40,216 nucleotides of DNA from Anaerosinus sp. (GCA_029240055.1 JARBTT010000006.1:1-40216), one strand, 5' to 3'. Shown: positions 16,663 to 24,600, counted from the first letter of the stretch. A program made the numbers and translations. The notes: generated by a model not told the origin, from the letters alone.

Positions 16663-18477
16663 ATGAATATTAATAAAAATTATAAAGCAATTTTATGTGC
16701 CTTAATGCTTACGACTAGTTTAGTAACAGTTACTACTCCCGTATCTGCGGAAGAGGTAAATGACGTTGAAGCACCAGCTGATGTAGTGGCATCTCCTGAT
16801 GCTGCAAAAACAGCTGAAGCTACAAATCCAGTGAGTGCTTATGTCAGCAAACCAATCATGAATATTAGTGTTGCTGGTAATAAAATTACGAAACAAGATG
16901 ATATTTTAGCGGTAACTAAGACCAAAGCTGGCGATTCCTTAACAGAAGCTGCAATTAAGCAGGATTTACAATCTATTTATGAAATGGGAAACTTTTTTGA
17001 TATTATTGTAAATTTTCAAGAAATTCCAGAAGGTGTAAACGTAGTTTATACTGTAATTGAAAATCCAATTCTCAAAGATATCGTCGTAAAAGGGAATACA
17101 AAAGTTGATACGAACAAAATTTTAGAGATGCTTACCATAAAAAAAGGTGAAATATTAAATACAAAGACATTAAATGCCAATGCACGTAGTATTGAAGCGT
17201 ATTACCATGATAAAGGATTTATCTTTACAAAAGTAAGCGATGTTGCAATGTCAAATGATGGCGTCTTAACGTTGTCTGTTAATGAAGGTGTATTAGAAGG
17301 TTTTCAAGTAAAGGGCAATACGAAAACAAAAGATTATGTTGTTACACGTGAAATGCGCTTAAAACCAGGCGAAGCTTTTAATGTAAAAGCTGCGCGTCGC
17401 AGTATGCAAAGAGTTTACAATTTAGGGTATTTTGAAGACGTTAATATGAAATTAAATCCTGGTCGCGAACCAAATGCTGTTGTTTTAGAAACTGATGTTG
17501 TAGAAAAACGTACAGGATCATTTTCTGTTGGTGCGGGGTATAGTAGTTCTGATGGCTTAATAGGTATTTTTGAAATTGGTGATACTAATTTTAGAGGTAC
17601 GGGAGATGCGATAAAAATTCATTTTGAATTTGGTGGCGATGCCGATACCTATGATAGTTATCAATTTAGCTATACAAAACCATGGTTAGATAGTAAACAA
17701 ACTTCGGCAACTTTTCGTGTATATGATATGACGCATGAATATGATAATAACGATAGAGATGGCCATTTGATAGAAACGTATGATAAAAAATACAAAGGAT
17801 ATGAACTTTCTTTTGGGCGTCCAGTCAGTGAATATTCAACCAACTATATTACGTTTAAAGATCGTAAAGATGAATATATTAAGCATGTTGATGGTACTAC
17901 GAATTATGGTGATGGGACGCATGCGCAATATTTAAAAGACAATTTTGGTGATACGCGTAGTGTAATTCTTGCACATACGACGGATACGAGAGATAACATC
18001 TACAATCCAACCGAAGGTGCAAAAGTTACAGTTAGTGGTGAATTTGCTGGCATTGCTGGTGGCGATTTCGACTATAATAAATATTCTTTTGAAGATCATC
18101 ATTATTTTAAGGTTGGTCGTAATCATGTGATTGCAACTAGGGCAACAGTAGGGTATGCGACTGGCTCAATGCCAGAGGCTGCATTATTTGATGCAGGTGG
18201 ACAAACTACGTTACGTGGTTATAAAGACGATCAGTTCCAAGGTAAAAATTTATTGCTAGGTTCTGTAGAATATCGTTTCCCAATTGTCAACAAAGTACAG
18301 GGAGCATTATTTACTGATTTTGGTAACGCTTGGGATGGTAATTATAGTGTTTCTGGCCTTCATACTAGTATTGGGGTTGGAATTCAAATGGAAACACCGA
18401 TTGGACCAATTCGCCTTGATTATGGTAAAGGTGAAGATGGTGGTAGAACACACTTTAGCTTTGGTGGTAGCTTCTAG
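16663..18477 (+). CDS. bamA: BamA, outer-membrane beta-barrel assembly protein with three POTRA domains
   Basis: BamA inserts beta-barrel proteins into the outer membrane. The 604-aa product has a signal peptide (about 1-29, PVSA|EE), a linker rich in Ala and Pro (30-64), POTRA1 (66-133), POTRA2 (136-207), POTRA3 (211-281) and an Omp85 barrel (285-604). Each of the last two POTRA domains opens with a VKGNTK strand. The barrel holds the loop-6 motif LRGY (517-520), and the protein ends with a barrel-type strand and terminal Phe (SFGGSF). E. coli BamA has five POTRA domains, so the periplasmic arm here is shorter. GGAGG (16651-16655) precedes ATG 16663. No BamB-E genes adjoin it; Skp-like chaperones follow. 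Confidence 0.96.
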   Translation: MNINKNYKAILCALMLTTSLVTVTTPVSAEEVNDVEAPADVVASPDAAKTAEATNPVSAYVSKPIMNISVAGNKITKQDDILAVTKTKAGDSLTEAAIKQDLQSIYEMGNFFDIIVNFQEIPEGVNVVYTVIENPILKDIVVKGNTKVDTNKILEMLTIKKGEILNTKTLNANARSIEAYYHDKGFIFTKVSDVAMSNDGVLTLSVNEGVLEGFQVKGNTKTKDYVVTREMRLKPGEAFNVKAARRSMQRVYNLGYFEDVNMKLNPGREPNAVVLETDVVEKRTGSFSVGAGYSSSDGLIGIFEIGDTNFRGTGDAIKIHFEFGGDADTYDSYQFSYTKPWLDSKQTSATFRVYDMTHEYDNNDRDGHLIETYDKKYKGYELSFGRPVSEYSTNYITFKDRKDEYIKHVDGTTNYGDGTHAQYLKDNFGDTRSVILAHTTDTRDNIYNPTEGAKVTVSGEFAGIAGGDFDYNKYSFEDHHYFKVGRNHVIATRATVGYATGSMPEAALFDAGGQTTLRGYKDDQFQGKNLLLGSVEYRFPIVNKVQGALFTDFGNAWDGNYSVSGLHTSIGVGIQMETPIGPIRLDYGKGEDGGRTHFSFGGSF

Positions 18478-18487
18478 AAATTTTTTA

Positions 18488-18517
18488 AAACCAGGCAGCG
18501 GTTTGCCTGGTTTCTCT
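18488..18517 (+). terminator. Hairpin between bamA and the downstream unknown gene
   Basis: AAACCAGGCA (18488-18497) pairs perfectly with TGCCTGGTTT (18504-18513) over a 6-base loop, followed by CTCTT. The U tail is weak, so readthrough into the next gene, which shows no clear promoter, is plausible. Confidence 0.7.
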
Positions 18518-18554
18518 TATAAACATTTGCAAGTTCGTATTGAGGTGAACGATC

Positions 18555-19838
18555 ATACGTAAATTTAGTTTGATAATAACTTTTTTTCTACTGGTAGTGT
18601 TTTCACCAAGTATTGTAAGTGCTGCTGCAAATGATACAATAGAGAACATACAAGTGAGTGTGCAAACGGATAGCGGACAGATGATACCAGATAAAATAGT
18701 TAAGAGAATGCAGGCGAGTATTTATACGATTGGTGATAATGTTTTAAGTGGTCATCTTGTAGGCGATGTTGAGTTAAAAAAAGATAAGTATGAAAGTTTG
18801 ATCCACGAGGTTTTGGATCGGATTTTAATTGGTTATTCTATAAAATCTGTAATGATTGAACCACAAGCTAGTACCTCTATTGTTGTAGTTATTTCGCCAT
18901 GGCCAGATATTATCAATAAAGTTAATGTTGATGTTGTGGTGAACGAAGTTTCACCAGAGGTAAAAAATCTTATTTTAGCTGATCTGGCTGAAATTGATCA
19001 AGTGTTTAATACCGTTTTAGTCGGTTTGCCGATTGATGCGGTAGATTGGGCAAGGAGTATCATAAAAATATCACTTACAGATTTTTTATCAGTACAATTA
19101 CCAGAATATGATGCAAGCTTTGAAGTTGTTCCTAGCAATGTAACTACGTTGAAATTAAATTTGTATCCCAAAGGAAATATTATTCATGATGTAAATTTAT
19201 CTTTACACTCAGAATCAATTCCTAATATATTATTATTAAATTTTAGACCTTATATTCAAAAACAATCAGAAAAACTTATTGGGTTACCGGTAGAATTCGT
19301 TAAAAGACATCAGGCTTATTTTGTTAATGAACTTACGGACGTTTTGAGCCATGATAAAAATCTTAAAAATTTTGGTGTGACAACGAATATAAAAATGCAG
19401 GTAGCAAACAATACTGATATCATGATTAGTGCAGAAACGAATAAATATCGAATTTCATTGGAAGGATATTTAGATATCGGGCGAAAAGAAGATAATACCT
19501 CGCTAAAAGTTCACGCTGGTAAGATGATTTCAGAACAGGATGAAGTTTTTGTTGAGGCAGATTTTTTACCTCATAAAGTGCAGTGGAATCTATTACCGGG
19601 AATATCACATGATTTAACACCGCAAACAAGAATTGGTTTTAAGTATGATACGAATGAAAAGGCAACGGTTCTATGGGCAAAGCAACAAGTTGCAGAAAAA
19701 TGGTTGCTACGTTTTGAACATACGTCAAGCCGTGAATTTAATGAATTCGCTGTGCGCTATAAGTTGCATGATTTTGTTGGTGTGGAGTATGTCATAGATG
19801 ATAATGATAGCTGGCTAAGAATGGTTGGATATTTTTAA
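18555..19838 (+). CDS. Unknown secreted beta-rich protein next to BamA, probable non-AUG start
   Basis: I do not recognise the family. The frame opens after a TGA at 18546-18548. GAGGTGA (18542-18548) is the only good ribosome site; 7 bases after GAGGTG comes ATA 18555 (ATC 18552 is also possible), reading as a normal signal peptide with basic residues, (M)RKFSLIITFFLLVVF...SIVSA. The first conventional start, TTG 18570, lies 22 bases from that site and would drop both basic residues. The 427-aa product then shows two or three mixed alpha/beta units of about 75 residues reminiscent of POTRA domains (about 25-270). A strand-rich C-terminal part of about 140 residues ends in Phe (WLRMVGYF), like a small outer-membrane barrel. 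Position between bamA and the Skp genes suggests a role in barrel assembly; that is inference. Confidence 0.72.
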   Translation: MRKFSLIITFFLLVVFSPSIVSAAANDTIENIQVSVQTDSGQMIPDKIVKRMQASIYTIGDNVLSGHLVGDVELKKDKYESLIHEVLDRILIGYSIKSVMIEPQASTSIVVVISPWPDIINKVNVDVVVNEVSPEVKNLILADLAEIDQVFNTVLVGLPIDAVDWARSIIKISLTDFLSVQLPEYDASFEVVPSNVTTLKLNLYPKGNIIHDVNLSLHSESIPNILLLNFRPYIQKQSEKLIGLPVEFVKRHQAYFVNELTDVLSHDKNLKNFGVTTNIKMQVANNTDIMISAETNKYRISLEGYLDIGRKEDNTSLKVHAGKMISEQDEVFVEADFLPHKVQWNLLPGISHDLTPQTRIGFKYDTNEKATVLWAKQQVAEKWLLRFEHTSSREFNEFAVRYKLHDFVGVEYVIDDNDSWLRMVGYF

Positions 19839-19844
19839 ACTTTC

Positions 19845-19873
19845 TTGAATAACAAGATGGAGTTTGTTATAAT
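19845..19873 (+). promoter_or_regulatory. Sigma-A promoter with extended -10 for the Skp cluster
   Basis: TTGAAT (19845-19850), a 17-base spacer and TGTTATAAT (TG extension 19865-19866, TATAAT 19868-19873) precede the first Skp gene. The start site would be near 19880, giving a leader of about 77 bases with a small hairpin (19927-19939) just before the ribosome site. Confidence 0.75.
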
Positions 19874-19956
19874 GAATAATGTCTTGCTAATAAAATAAGT
19901 CAAGGCAAAATGAGTTGAGATTTTAATGCCGGATAGGCAAAAAGGAGAATATTTAA

Positions 19957-20427
19957 ATGATAAAATTTGAAAAAAAACAAATCAAAGTTATTAGTGTAGC
20001 GATTGTACTTGCATTTGTATTTAGTGTAGTTGCTATTGGGGTATCTCAATCAGGTAAAGGCTTTGCTAGTGCAGCTGGATCTTCTTCTAATGTTGGAGTT
20101 GTAAATCAACAGATGATTGTTTCTCAACACCCAGATATGGCGGCAGCAAAAGAAGCAATGCAAAAAGAAGTAGAACAAGCAAAAGCAGATTTCGAGTCTA
20201 AATCCGCTAATATGAATGACCAAGATAAACAAGCATATTATCAACAATTGCAACAACGTTTAGCAAGCAAAGAAAAAGAGTTGATTTCTCCTATTATGGA
20301 TAAAGTAGAAGCTACGATTAAAAGTGTCGCAGATGCAAAAGGATTATCTGTTGTTCTTGATAAAAGCAATGTAGTTTACGGTGGACAAGATATTACTGAC
20401 GAAGTTGTAAAAAAGCTTTCTAAATAA
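19957..20427 (+). CDS. Skp/OmpH-family periplasmic chaperone, paralog 1
   Basis: OmpH/Skp chaperones hold unfolded outer-membrane proteins in the periplasm. This 156-aa paralog has an N-terminal hydrophobic segment (about 11-30), either a signal peptide with a site near FASA|AG or an anchor. The OmpH fold follows: a first strand VGVVNQQMIVSQHPD, two helical arms (about 62-115, QAKADFESKSANMNDQDKQA onward) and the returning strand GLSVVLDKSNVVYGGQDITDEVVKKL. Length matches E. coli Skp (about 160). AAAAGGAG (19940-19946) precedes ATG 19957. It is the first of three tandem relatives, and a hairpin separates it from the second. Confidence 0.9.
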   Translation: MIKFEKKQIKVISVAIVLAFVFSVVAIGVSQSGKGFASAAGSSSNVGVVNQQMIVSQHPDMAAAKEAMQKEVEQAKADFESKSANMNDQDKQAYYQQLQQRLASKEKELISPIMDKVEATIKSVADAKGLSVVLDKSNVVYGGQDITDEVVKKLSK

Positions 20428-20463
20428 AATTGGTAGCGTAATTAAAAATACTGAATTTAGCAT

Positions 20464-20499
20464 GTACCGAGCAAGGGCAACCGCGCTCGGTACTTTATT
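20464..20499 (+). terminator. Intercistronic hairpin between Skp paralogs 1 and 2
   Basis: GTACCGAGC (20464-20472) pairs perfectly with GCTCGGTAC (20485-20493) over a 12-base loop, followed by TTTATTA. The tail is poor, so it may be a partial terminator or a 3'-end stabiliser for the first Skp message. Confidence 0.55.
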
Positions 20500-20514
20500 A
20501 GAAAGGGTGGTTTC

Positions 20515-21477
20515 ATGGCGAGTCGAAAAATTTTGATTGCTAGTATCCTTGTTTTAGCTGTTATCGCATTTGCTGGATATTTATTCAAGGCTACAGTTGG
20601 TGACTCAAAAAACCCTAAAGGTTCGACAGCTGTAGCTACCCAAACAGATATTGGTATTATCGATATGAATAAGGCATTAAAAGCACATCCGAAATATCAA
20701 GACTTAGTGCGATTAAAAAAAGAATTGAATTCATTGACTGCCCAAAATGAAGCAGCACAAAACTTTACAATTGACAATCAGGCACCATTGGTAAATCAAG
20801 GTTCGCTTGATGATGCAATGCAGCAAAAACAAAATGAAAAATTAATTGCGAAACACGCTGAAATCAGTGAAAGATTAAAAAGGAAAAATAAAGAACTGAC
20901 AGATCAATTTGGAAAAGAATTTGAAGCTGAAGTAGCGACGATTAATACGTATTATCAACCGATCCTTTTCGATTTGAAATTGAAGGCGGAAACGGCTAAT
21001 ATTACTGAGGAAGCAAGAAAAGAACTAAATAACAAACGAATGAATTTAGAGAGTGAGCGCAACCAGAAAATAGCGCAAAAACAGCAAGAATTTAACAATA
21101 AGCTGAATACTATCATGCAAGATGAAACTAAAAAGGGTGAAATAGAGCTTGCTGAAGAGCGTAAGCAGATAGAAGAAGAAGCAAAGACAGAAAGAAATGT
21201 GAAGCAAGAAGAAATAGATACTCGTAATAACCAGGCGATGACCAATCAGAATGAAGCTATTAAATTAGATATCAATCAGGTAACAAAAGGTAAAGAAACT
21301 ATTATTTATAAAGAGCAAGAAATTGCTGTATTAGAAGAAAGTATGAACAATGATATTGCTAGTAAAGTTGCGAAAATAGCAATTGAAAAAAATTTAGCAA
21401 CTGTATTAGCGGTTGTTCAGGTTAATGTCAATGCAATAGACATTACGGATCTTGTTATTGCTGAGTTTAAGAAGTAA
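20515..21477 (+). CDS. Enlarged Skp/OmpH-like protein, membrane anchored, paralog 2
   Basis: The 320-aa product is twice the length of a normal Skp. It starts with a hydrophobic segment (about 6-24, ILIASILVLAVIAFAGYLF) with no clear cleavage site, so it is probably inner-membrane anchored. It keeps the OmpH-type strand TDIGIIDMNKALKAHPKYQDL (about 43-63) and the closing strand NLATVLAVVQVNVNAIDITDLVIAEF at the C terminus. Between them lie about 220 residues of charged, Gln- and Glu-rich coiled coil (KGEIELAEERKQIEEEAK and similar). The arms of the jellyfish-shaped chaperone would thus be much longer. AAAGGGTGG (20502-20510) precedes ATG 20515. Function is inferred from its fold and neighbours. 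Confidence 0.8.
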   Translation: MASRKILIASILVLAVIAFAGYLFKATVGDSKNPKGSTAVATQTDIGIIDMNKALKAHPKYQDLVRLKKELNSLTAQNEAAQNFTIDNQAPLVNQGSLDDAMQQKQNEKLIAKHAEISERLKRKNKELTDQFGKEFEAEVATINTYYQPILFDLKLKAETANITEEARKELNNKRMNLESERNQKIAQKQQEFNNKLNTIMQDETKKGEIELAEERKQIEEEAKTERNVKQEEIDTRNNQAMTNQNEAIKLDINQVTKGKETIIYKEQEIAVLEESMNNDIASKVAKIAIEKNLATVLAVVQVNVNAIDITDLVIAEFKK

Positions 21478-21533
21478 TGGAAAAGTGTATAATAGAAATG
21501 AAACTATTTAATTTTTTAAGGGAGGCTTCGTAA

Positions 21534-21953
21534 GTGAAATTACAAGCAAAGCGTATGGTAACACTGCTTATGGTAGTAGTGATGTCAGTAATGGTGTCAG
21601 GCTGCTTTAACGCGCAAAAAACAGGGGTTGTTGATGTACAAAGAGTAATGAAGGATAGTGCTAAGGTACAACAGTTCCAAGAGCAATTAAATACAAGTGG
21701 TAAAGATTTAACTCAAAAACTCGAACAAGAAAAAGGAACGCTATCAGCTGAGCAGTTTCAAAAACGTCAGCAAGAAGTATATGCCGATTTTGTAAAACAA
21801 AAACAAGACTTAGAAAATCAAATGGATACTTTAATCAATCAGGCATTGGCAGATATCGCGAAAGAGAAAGGTCTATCCGTTGTATTATATAAAAATAATG
21901 TAGCACAGGGTGGCATAGATGTAACGGATGATGTCATTCAAAAGTTGCAGTAG
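21534..21953 (+). CDS. Skp/OmpH-family lipoprotein, paralog 3
   Basis: The 139-aa product has a lipoprotein signal: hydrophobic segment then VMVSGC with the lipidated Cys24. The OmpH fold follows, with TGVVDVQRVMKDSAKVQQF, two helical arms rich in Gln and Lys (about 45-105), and the closing strand GLSVVLYKNNVAQGGIDVTDDVIQKL. The end closely parallels that of paralog 1, supporting origin by duplication. GTG 21534 follows GGGAGG (21521-21526). A perfect TATAAT at 21488-21493 lies upstream but has no -35 box at the right distance. The stop is 18 bases before lpxD, linking barrel chaperones to lipid A genes. Confidence 0.88.
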   Translation: MKLQAKRMVTLLMVVVMSVMVSGCFNAQKTGVVDVQRVMKDSAKVQQFQEQLNTSGKDLTQKLEQEKGTLSAEQFQKRQQEVYADFVKQKQDLENQMDTLINQALADIAKEKGLSVVLYKNNVAQGGIDVTDDVIQKLQ

Positions 21954-21971
21954 TATTGGGAGGACGATGTC

Positions 21972-22994
21972 TTGAAAATGACATTACAAGAAATTGCCAA
22001 GTTAGTAGATGGCAATATATTGGGCAAGGCAGAAATTACAATCACAGGTGTGACAAATCTTGATAATGCAACGGCAAGTGATATTTCCTTTGCAGTAGAA
22101 CCTCATATTTCACAAGGTGAGACCTGTAATGCGGGTGCGGTCATTATTCCAGACAATGTTGAACAATACGGCAAGCCAGCAATTCGTGTAGCTAATCCGA
22201 GAGCCGCATTTACTAAGTTATTAGAACTATTTACACCACCACTGAAAATCAAACGTGAAGTCCATAGCACAGTGGTGATTGGTGAAAATGTTACGATTGG
22301 TAACAATGTTGCGATTATGCCTTATGTTGTGATTGCCGATGATGCGATCGTTGGTGATAACGTTATTTTATATCCACACACTTATGTGGGACAAAATGCC
22401 ACGATTGCTGAAGATAGTGTGATCTATCCTAATGTAACAATACGTGAATATTGCAGAGTTGGTAAACGTGTGATTATTCATAGTGGCACAGTGATTGGTA
22501 GTGATGGATTCGGTTTTATTACCGAGCAAGGTAAGCATAGCAAAGTTCCCCAAGTTGGTAATGTAGTATTAGAGGATGATGTTGAAATTGGAGCAAATGT
22601 TGGCATTGATCGTGCAACAACTGGCTCAACGATTATCAAGCAAGGAACAAAAGTAGATAACCTTGTGCATCTTGCACACAATGTAGTCATTGGTGAAAAT
22701 GGCTTGATTTGCTCGCAGACAGGGATTGCTGGCAGTACAAAAGTTGGTAATAATGTTACGTTTGCTGGGCAATGTGGCTCAGTTGGTCATATCAATATTG
22801 GCGATAATTGCGTATTTGTTGCAAGGTCAGCTCCGATTGGTAATGTGCCGGCAGGGTCTTATTATGGTGGTTTTCCAGCACGTCCTCATAAAGAGTGGTT
22901 GCGTAATGAAGCGGCAGCAAACAAAGCCGTAGAACTTGTCAAAAAAGTTCGCGACCTTGAAAAGCGGTTAGCCCAATTAGAAAATAAAAACTAA
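21972..22994 (+). CDS. lpxD: LpxD, UDP-3-O-acylglucosamine N-acyltransferase
   Basis: LpxD adds the N-linked hydroxyacyl chain in the third step of lipid A synthesis, using acyl-ACP in the cytoplasm. The 340-aa product equals the E. coli length. It has the N-terminal uridine-binding domain (about 1-100, with NPRAAFTKLLELF), the left-handed beta-helix of hexapeptide repeats (about 105-300) and a C-terminal helix (about 310-340). The catalytic histidine is His236 in HLAHNVVIG; GSDGFGF and YYGGFPARPHKEWLR are also family marks. TTG 21972 fits GGGAGGA (21958-21964) at 7 bases; ATG 21978 is the alternative. It follows Skp paralog 3 by 18 bases. Confidence 0.97.
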   Translation: MKMTLQEIAKLVDGNILGKAEITITGVTNLDNATASDISFAVEPHISQGETCNAGAVIIPDNVEQYGKPAIRVANPRAAFTKLLELFTPPLKIKREVHSTVVIGENVTIGNNVAIMPYVVIADDAIVGDNVILYPHTYVGQNATIAEDSVIYPNVTIREYCRVGKRVIIHSGTVIGSDGFGFITEQGKHSKVPQVGNVVLEDDVEIGANVGIDRATTGSTIIKQGTKVDNLVHLAHNVVIGENGLICSQTGIAGSTKVGNNVTFAGQCGSVGHINIGDNCVFVARSAPIGNVPAGSYYGGFPARPHKEWLRNEAAANKAVELVKKVRDLEKRLAQLENKN

Positions 22995-23008
22995 GGTTTA
23001 TGAATTGA

Positions 23009-23036
23009 GGCTGTTGCAATCTGTAACAGCCTTTTT
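23009..23036 (+). terminator. Terminator after lpxD
   Basis: GGCTGTTGCA (23009-23018) pairs with TGTAACAGCC (23022-23031) with one G-U pair, followed by TTTTT. Confidence 0.8.
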
Positions 23037-23072
23037 ACTGAAGAAATATGGGATTTTGAAAGGGTTTTATTT

Positions 23073-23690
23073 ATGAAAAAATTATTGCTAAGTACAGCAA
23101 TCTTACTATCCTTAACGAATATGACGTATGCAGCTTCTTCAACTACCGGAACCACAGGGATGATTAATACACCTACGGCGGATGTTCTTCGTGAGGGACA
23201 AGTTTCATTGGGATATTACAATCTCCATGAAGGTAAAACTGCGAGTATTGGTTTTAGTGCAACAAAAAATTTAGAAGTTAGTGTAGCTCGTACAGATTTT
23301 GATTTTTCCGATAAAGCAACTTATGTAAACGCTAAATACGCGATAGCCGCAGAAGGGGTATTGACACCGGGGATTGCTATTGGGGTAGAAGATATTGCTA
23401 ATAAAAGAGATCGTACAGCCTACGCGGTTGTAAGCAAAGGACTGCCACTTGGCTTTAGAGCACATGTCGGCGTTGGGAATGGTAGATATGATGGCATGTT
23501 TTGTTCCCTAGAAAAAAATATCACGCCACTGGGGATCAAAGGGGTATTTCCTGATACGACATTGATTGTTGAAAATGACGGACACGATATCAATTATGGG
23601 GTGCGTATGTCAATCGTACCAGGATTAAAAGTAAATGCTGGTTGGCGCGATAAGGAAACGTATGTTGGCGTAACGTATAATTTATATTAA
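23073..23690 (+). CDS. Small YjbH-like outer-membrane beta-barrel protein
   Basis: The 205-aa product has a signal peptide (about 1-20, TYAA|SS) and then GTTGMINTPTADVLREGQVSLGYY. This is the opening motif of YjbH and related outer-membrane proteins (TG-x-INTPTA). The rest alternates short strands and turns (IGFSATKNLEVSVART, PGIAIGVEDIANK, AYAVVSKGLPLGFRAHVG) and ends VGVTYNLY with a terminal aromatic. Its size would suit a barrel of about 8-10 strands, much smaller than YjbH itself (about 700 aa). AAGGG (23059-23063) precedes ATG 23073. It lies between lpxD and an LpxL-type acyltransferase that starts 10 bases later. Role unknown; YjbH is linked to exopolysaccharide production, which may or may not apply. 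Confidence 0.72.
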   Translation: MKKLLLSTAILLSLTNMTYAASSTTGTTGMINTPTADVLREGQVSLGYYNLHEGKTASIGFSATKNLEVSVARTDFDFSDKATYVNAKYAIAAEGVLTPGIAIGVEDIANKRDRTAYAVVSKGLPLGFRAHVGVGNGRYDGMFCSLEKNITPLGIKGVFPDTTLIVENDGHDINYGVRMSIVPGLKVNAGWRDKETYVGVTYNLY

Positions 23691-23700
23691 TAAGGGGATT

Positions 23701-24570
23701 ATGGCTGGAGTTGATTCGATGACTTATTTATTGATTAAATTGTTTAGTAAGATTGTTTGCCTGTTACCGTTCAAAATGCAGCAGATGCTTGGAAAGTTTA
23801 TTGGTCACGTTACATGGGGGATTGTGCCTGGAAAACGTAAATTGATGGCAATAGAAAATATTGTTTTAGCATTAGGGGTTGAAGAGTTAGAAGCAAGGCA
23901 GATTGCCAAGCATAGTTGGACTCGTTTTGGTAAAATGCTGATTGAAGTCATGGTATTTCCGAAGCTCAAAAAAGATATCAATTGCTATGTGAAGATTGAA
24001 GGTAGAGAAAATATTGACAAAGCACTTGATTATGGGAAAGGCATAGTGCTTCCAACCGCCCACAGTGGTAATTGGGAACTGATGGGCGGGGCACTGGCAT
24101 TAAATGGCTACCCCATTGTCGGTGTTGCCCAAAAACAAGCCAATGGTGATATGGATCGATTGATTAATGAATATCGGGCTTTAGTTGGTATCCATGTCAC
24201 TTATAAAAATGGCGTGCGCGAAATGATTAAAATGTTAGGTCAGGGTAGTGTGATTGCGCTTTTAATGGATCAAGATGCGGGACGTGATGGTATAGAATTG
24301 GAGTTTTTCGGCAGGAAAGCTTCTTGCCCACAAGGACCAGCTTTCTTGGCTCGAATTAATAATGCTCCACTTCTGCCAACCTTTATTACCGAAAATAGTG
24401 ATGGAACACATACGATCACCATCAAAGAGCCATTTTTTGTCACGAAAACAGAAAATAAGCAAGAGGATATTAAGAAAACGACGGAAAAGTTAACACGAAT
24501 GATTGAAGAGCATATCAGAAAACACCCAATAGAATGGTTTTGGATGCATAATAGATGGAAGCAACGATAA
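23701..24570 (+). CDS. LpxL/HtrB-family lipid A late acyltransferase, copy 1
   Basis: These inner-membrane enzymes add the secondary acyl chains to Kdo2-lipid IVA. The 289-aa product has an N-terminal hydrophobic segment (about 8-40) and the acyltransferase motif H-x4-E as HSGNWE (His121, Glu126). It also has LLMDQDAGRDGIELEFFGRKA (the conserved D-x-x-G region) and the closing EWFWMHNRWK. ATG 23701 follows AAGGGG at 4 bases; ATG 23719, preceded by GGAG at 9 bases, is equally likely and would give 283 aa. The gene begins 10 bases after the YjbH-like gene and ends at a strong terminator. Whether it acts as LpxL or LpxM cannot be decided. A second copy is at 39816. Confidence 0.9.
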   Translation: MAGVDSMTYLLIKLFSKIVCLLPFKMQQMLGKFIGHVTWGIVPGKRKLMAIENIVLALGVEELEARQIAKHSWTRFGKMLIEVMVFPKLKKDINCYVKIEGRENIDKALDYGKGIVLPTAHSGNWELMGGALALNGYPIVGVAQKQANGDMDRLINEYRALVGIHVTYKNGVREMIKMLGQGSVIALLMDQDAGRDGIELEFFGRKASCPQGPAFLARINNAPLLPTFITENSDGTHTITIKEPFFVTKTENKQEDIKKTTEKLTRMIEEHIRKHPIEWFWMHNRWKQR

Positions 24571-24600
24571 AAAATCCCCAAATGGGGATTTTTTTATTTT
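24571..24600 (+). terminator. Strong terminator after the first acyltransferase
   Basis: AAAATCCCC (24571-24579) pairs with GGGGATTTT (24584-24592) over a 4-base loop, followed by a further run of T. It separates the lpxD-side genes from the ABC pair. Confidence 0.88.

Noticed and set aside
18284-18562. Open frame of 92 codons on the + strand overlapping the end of bamA
   Set aside because: Most of it is the bamA barrel in another frame. It ends across the terminator and the ribosome site of the next gene.
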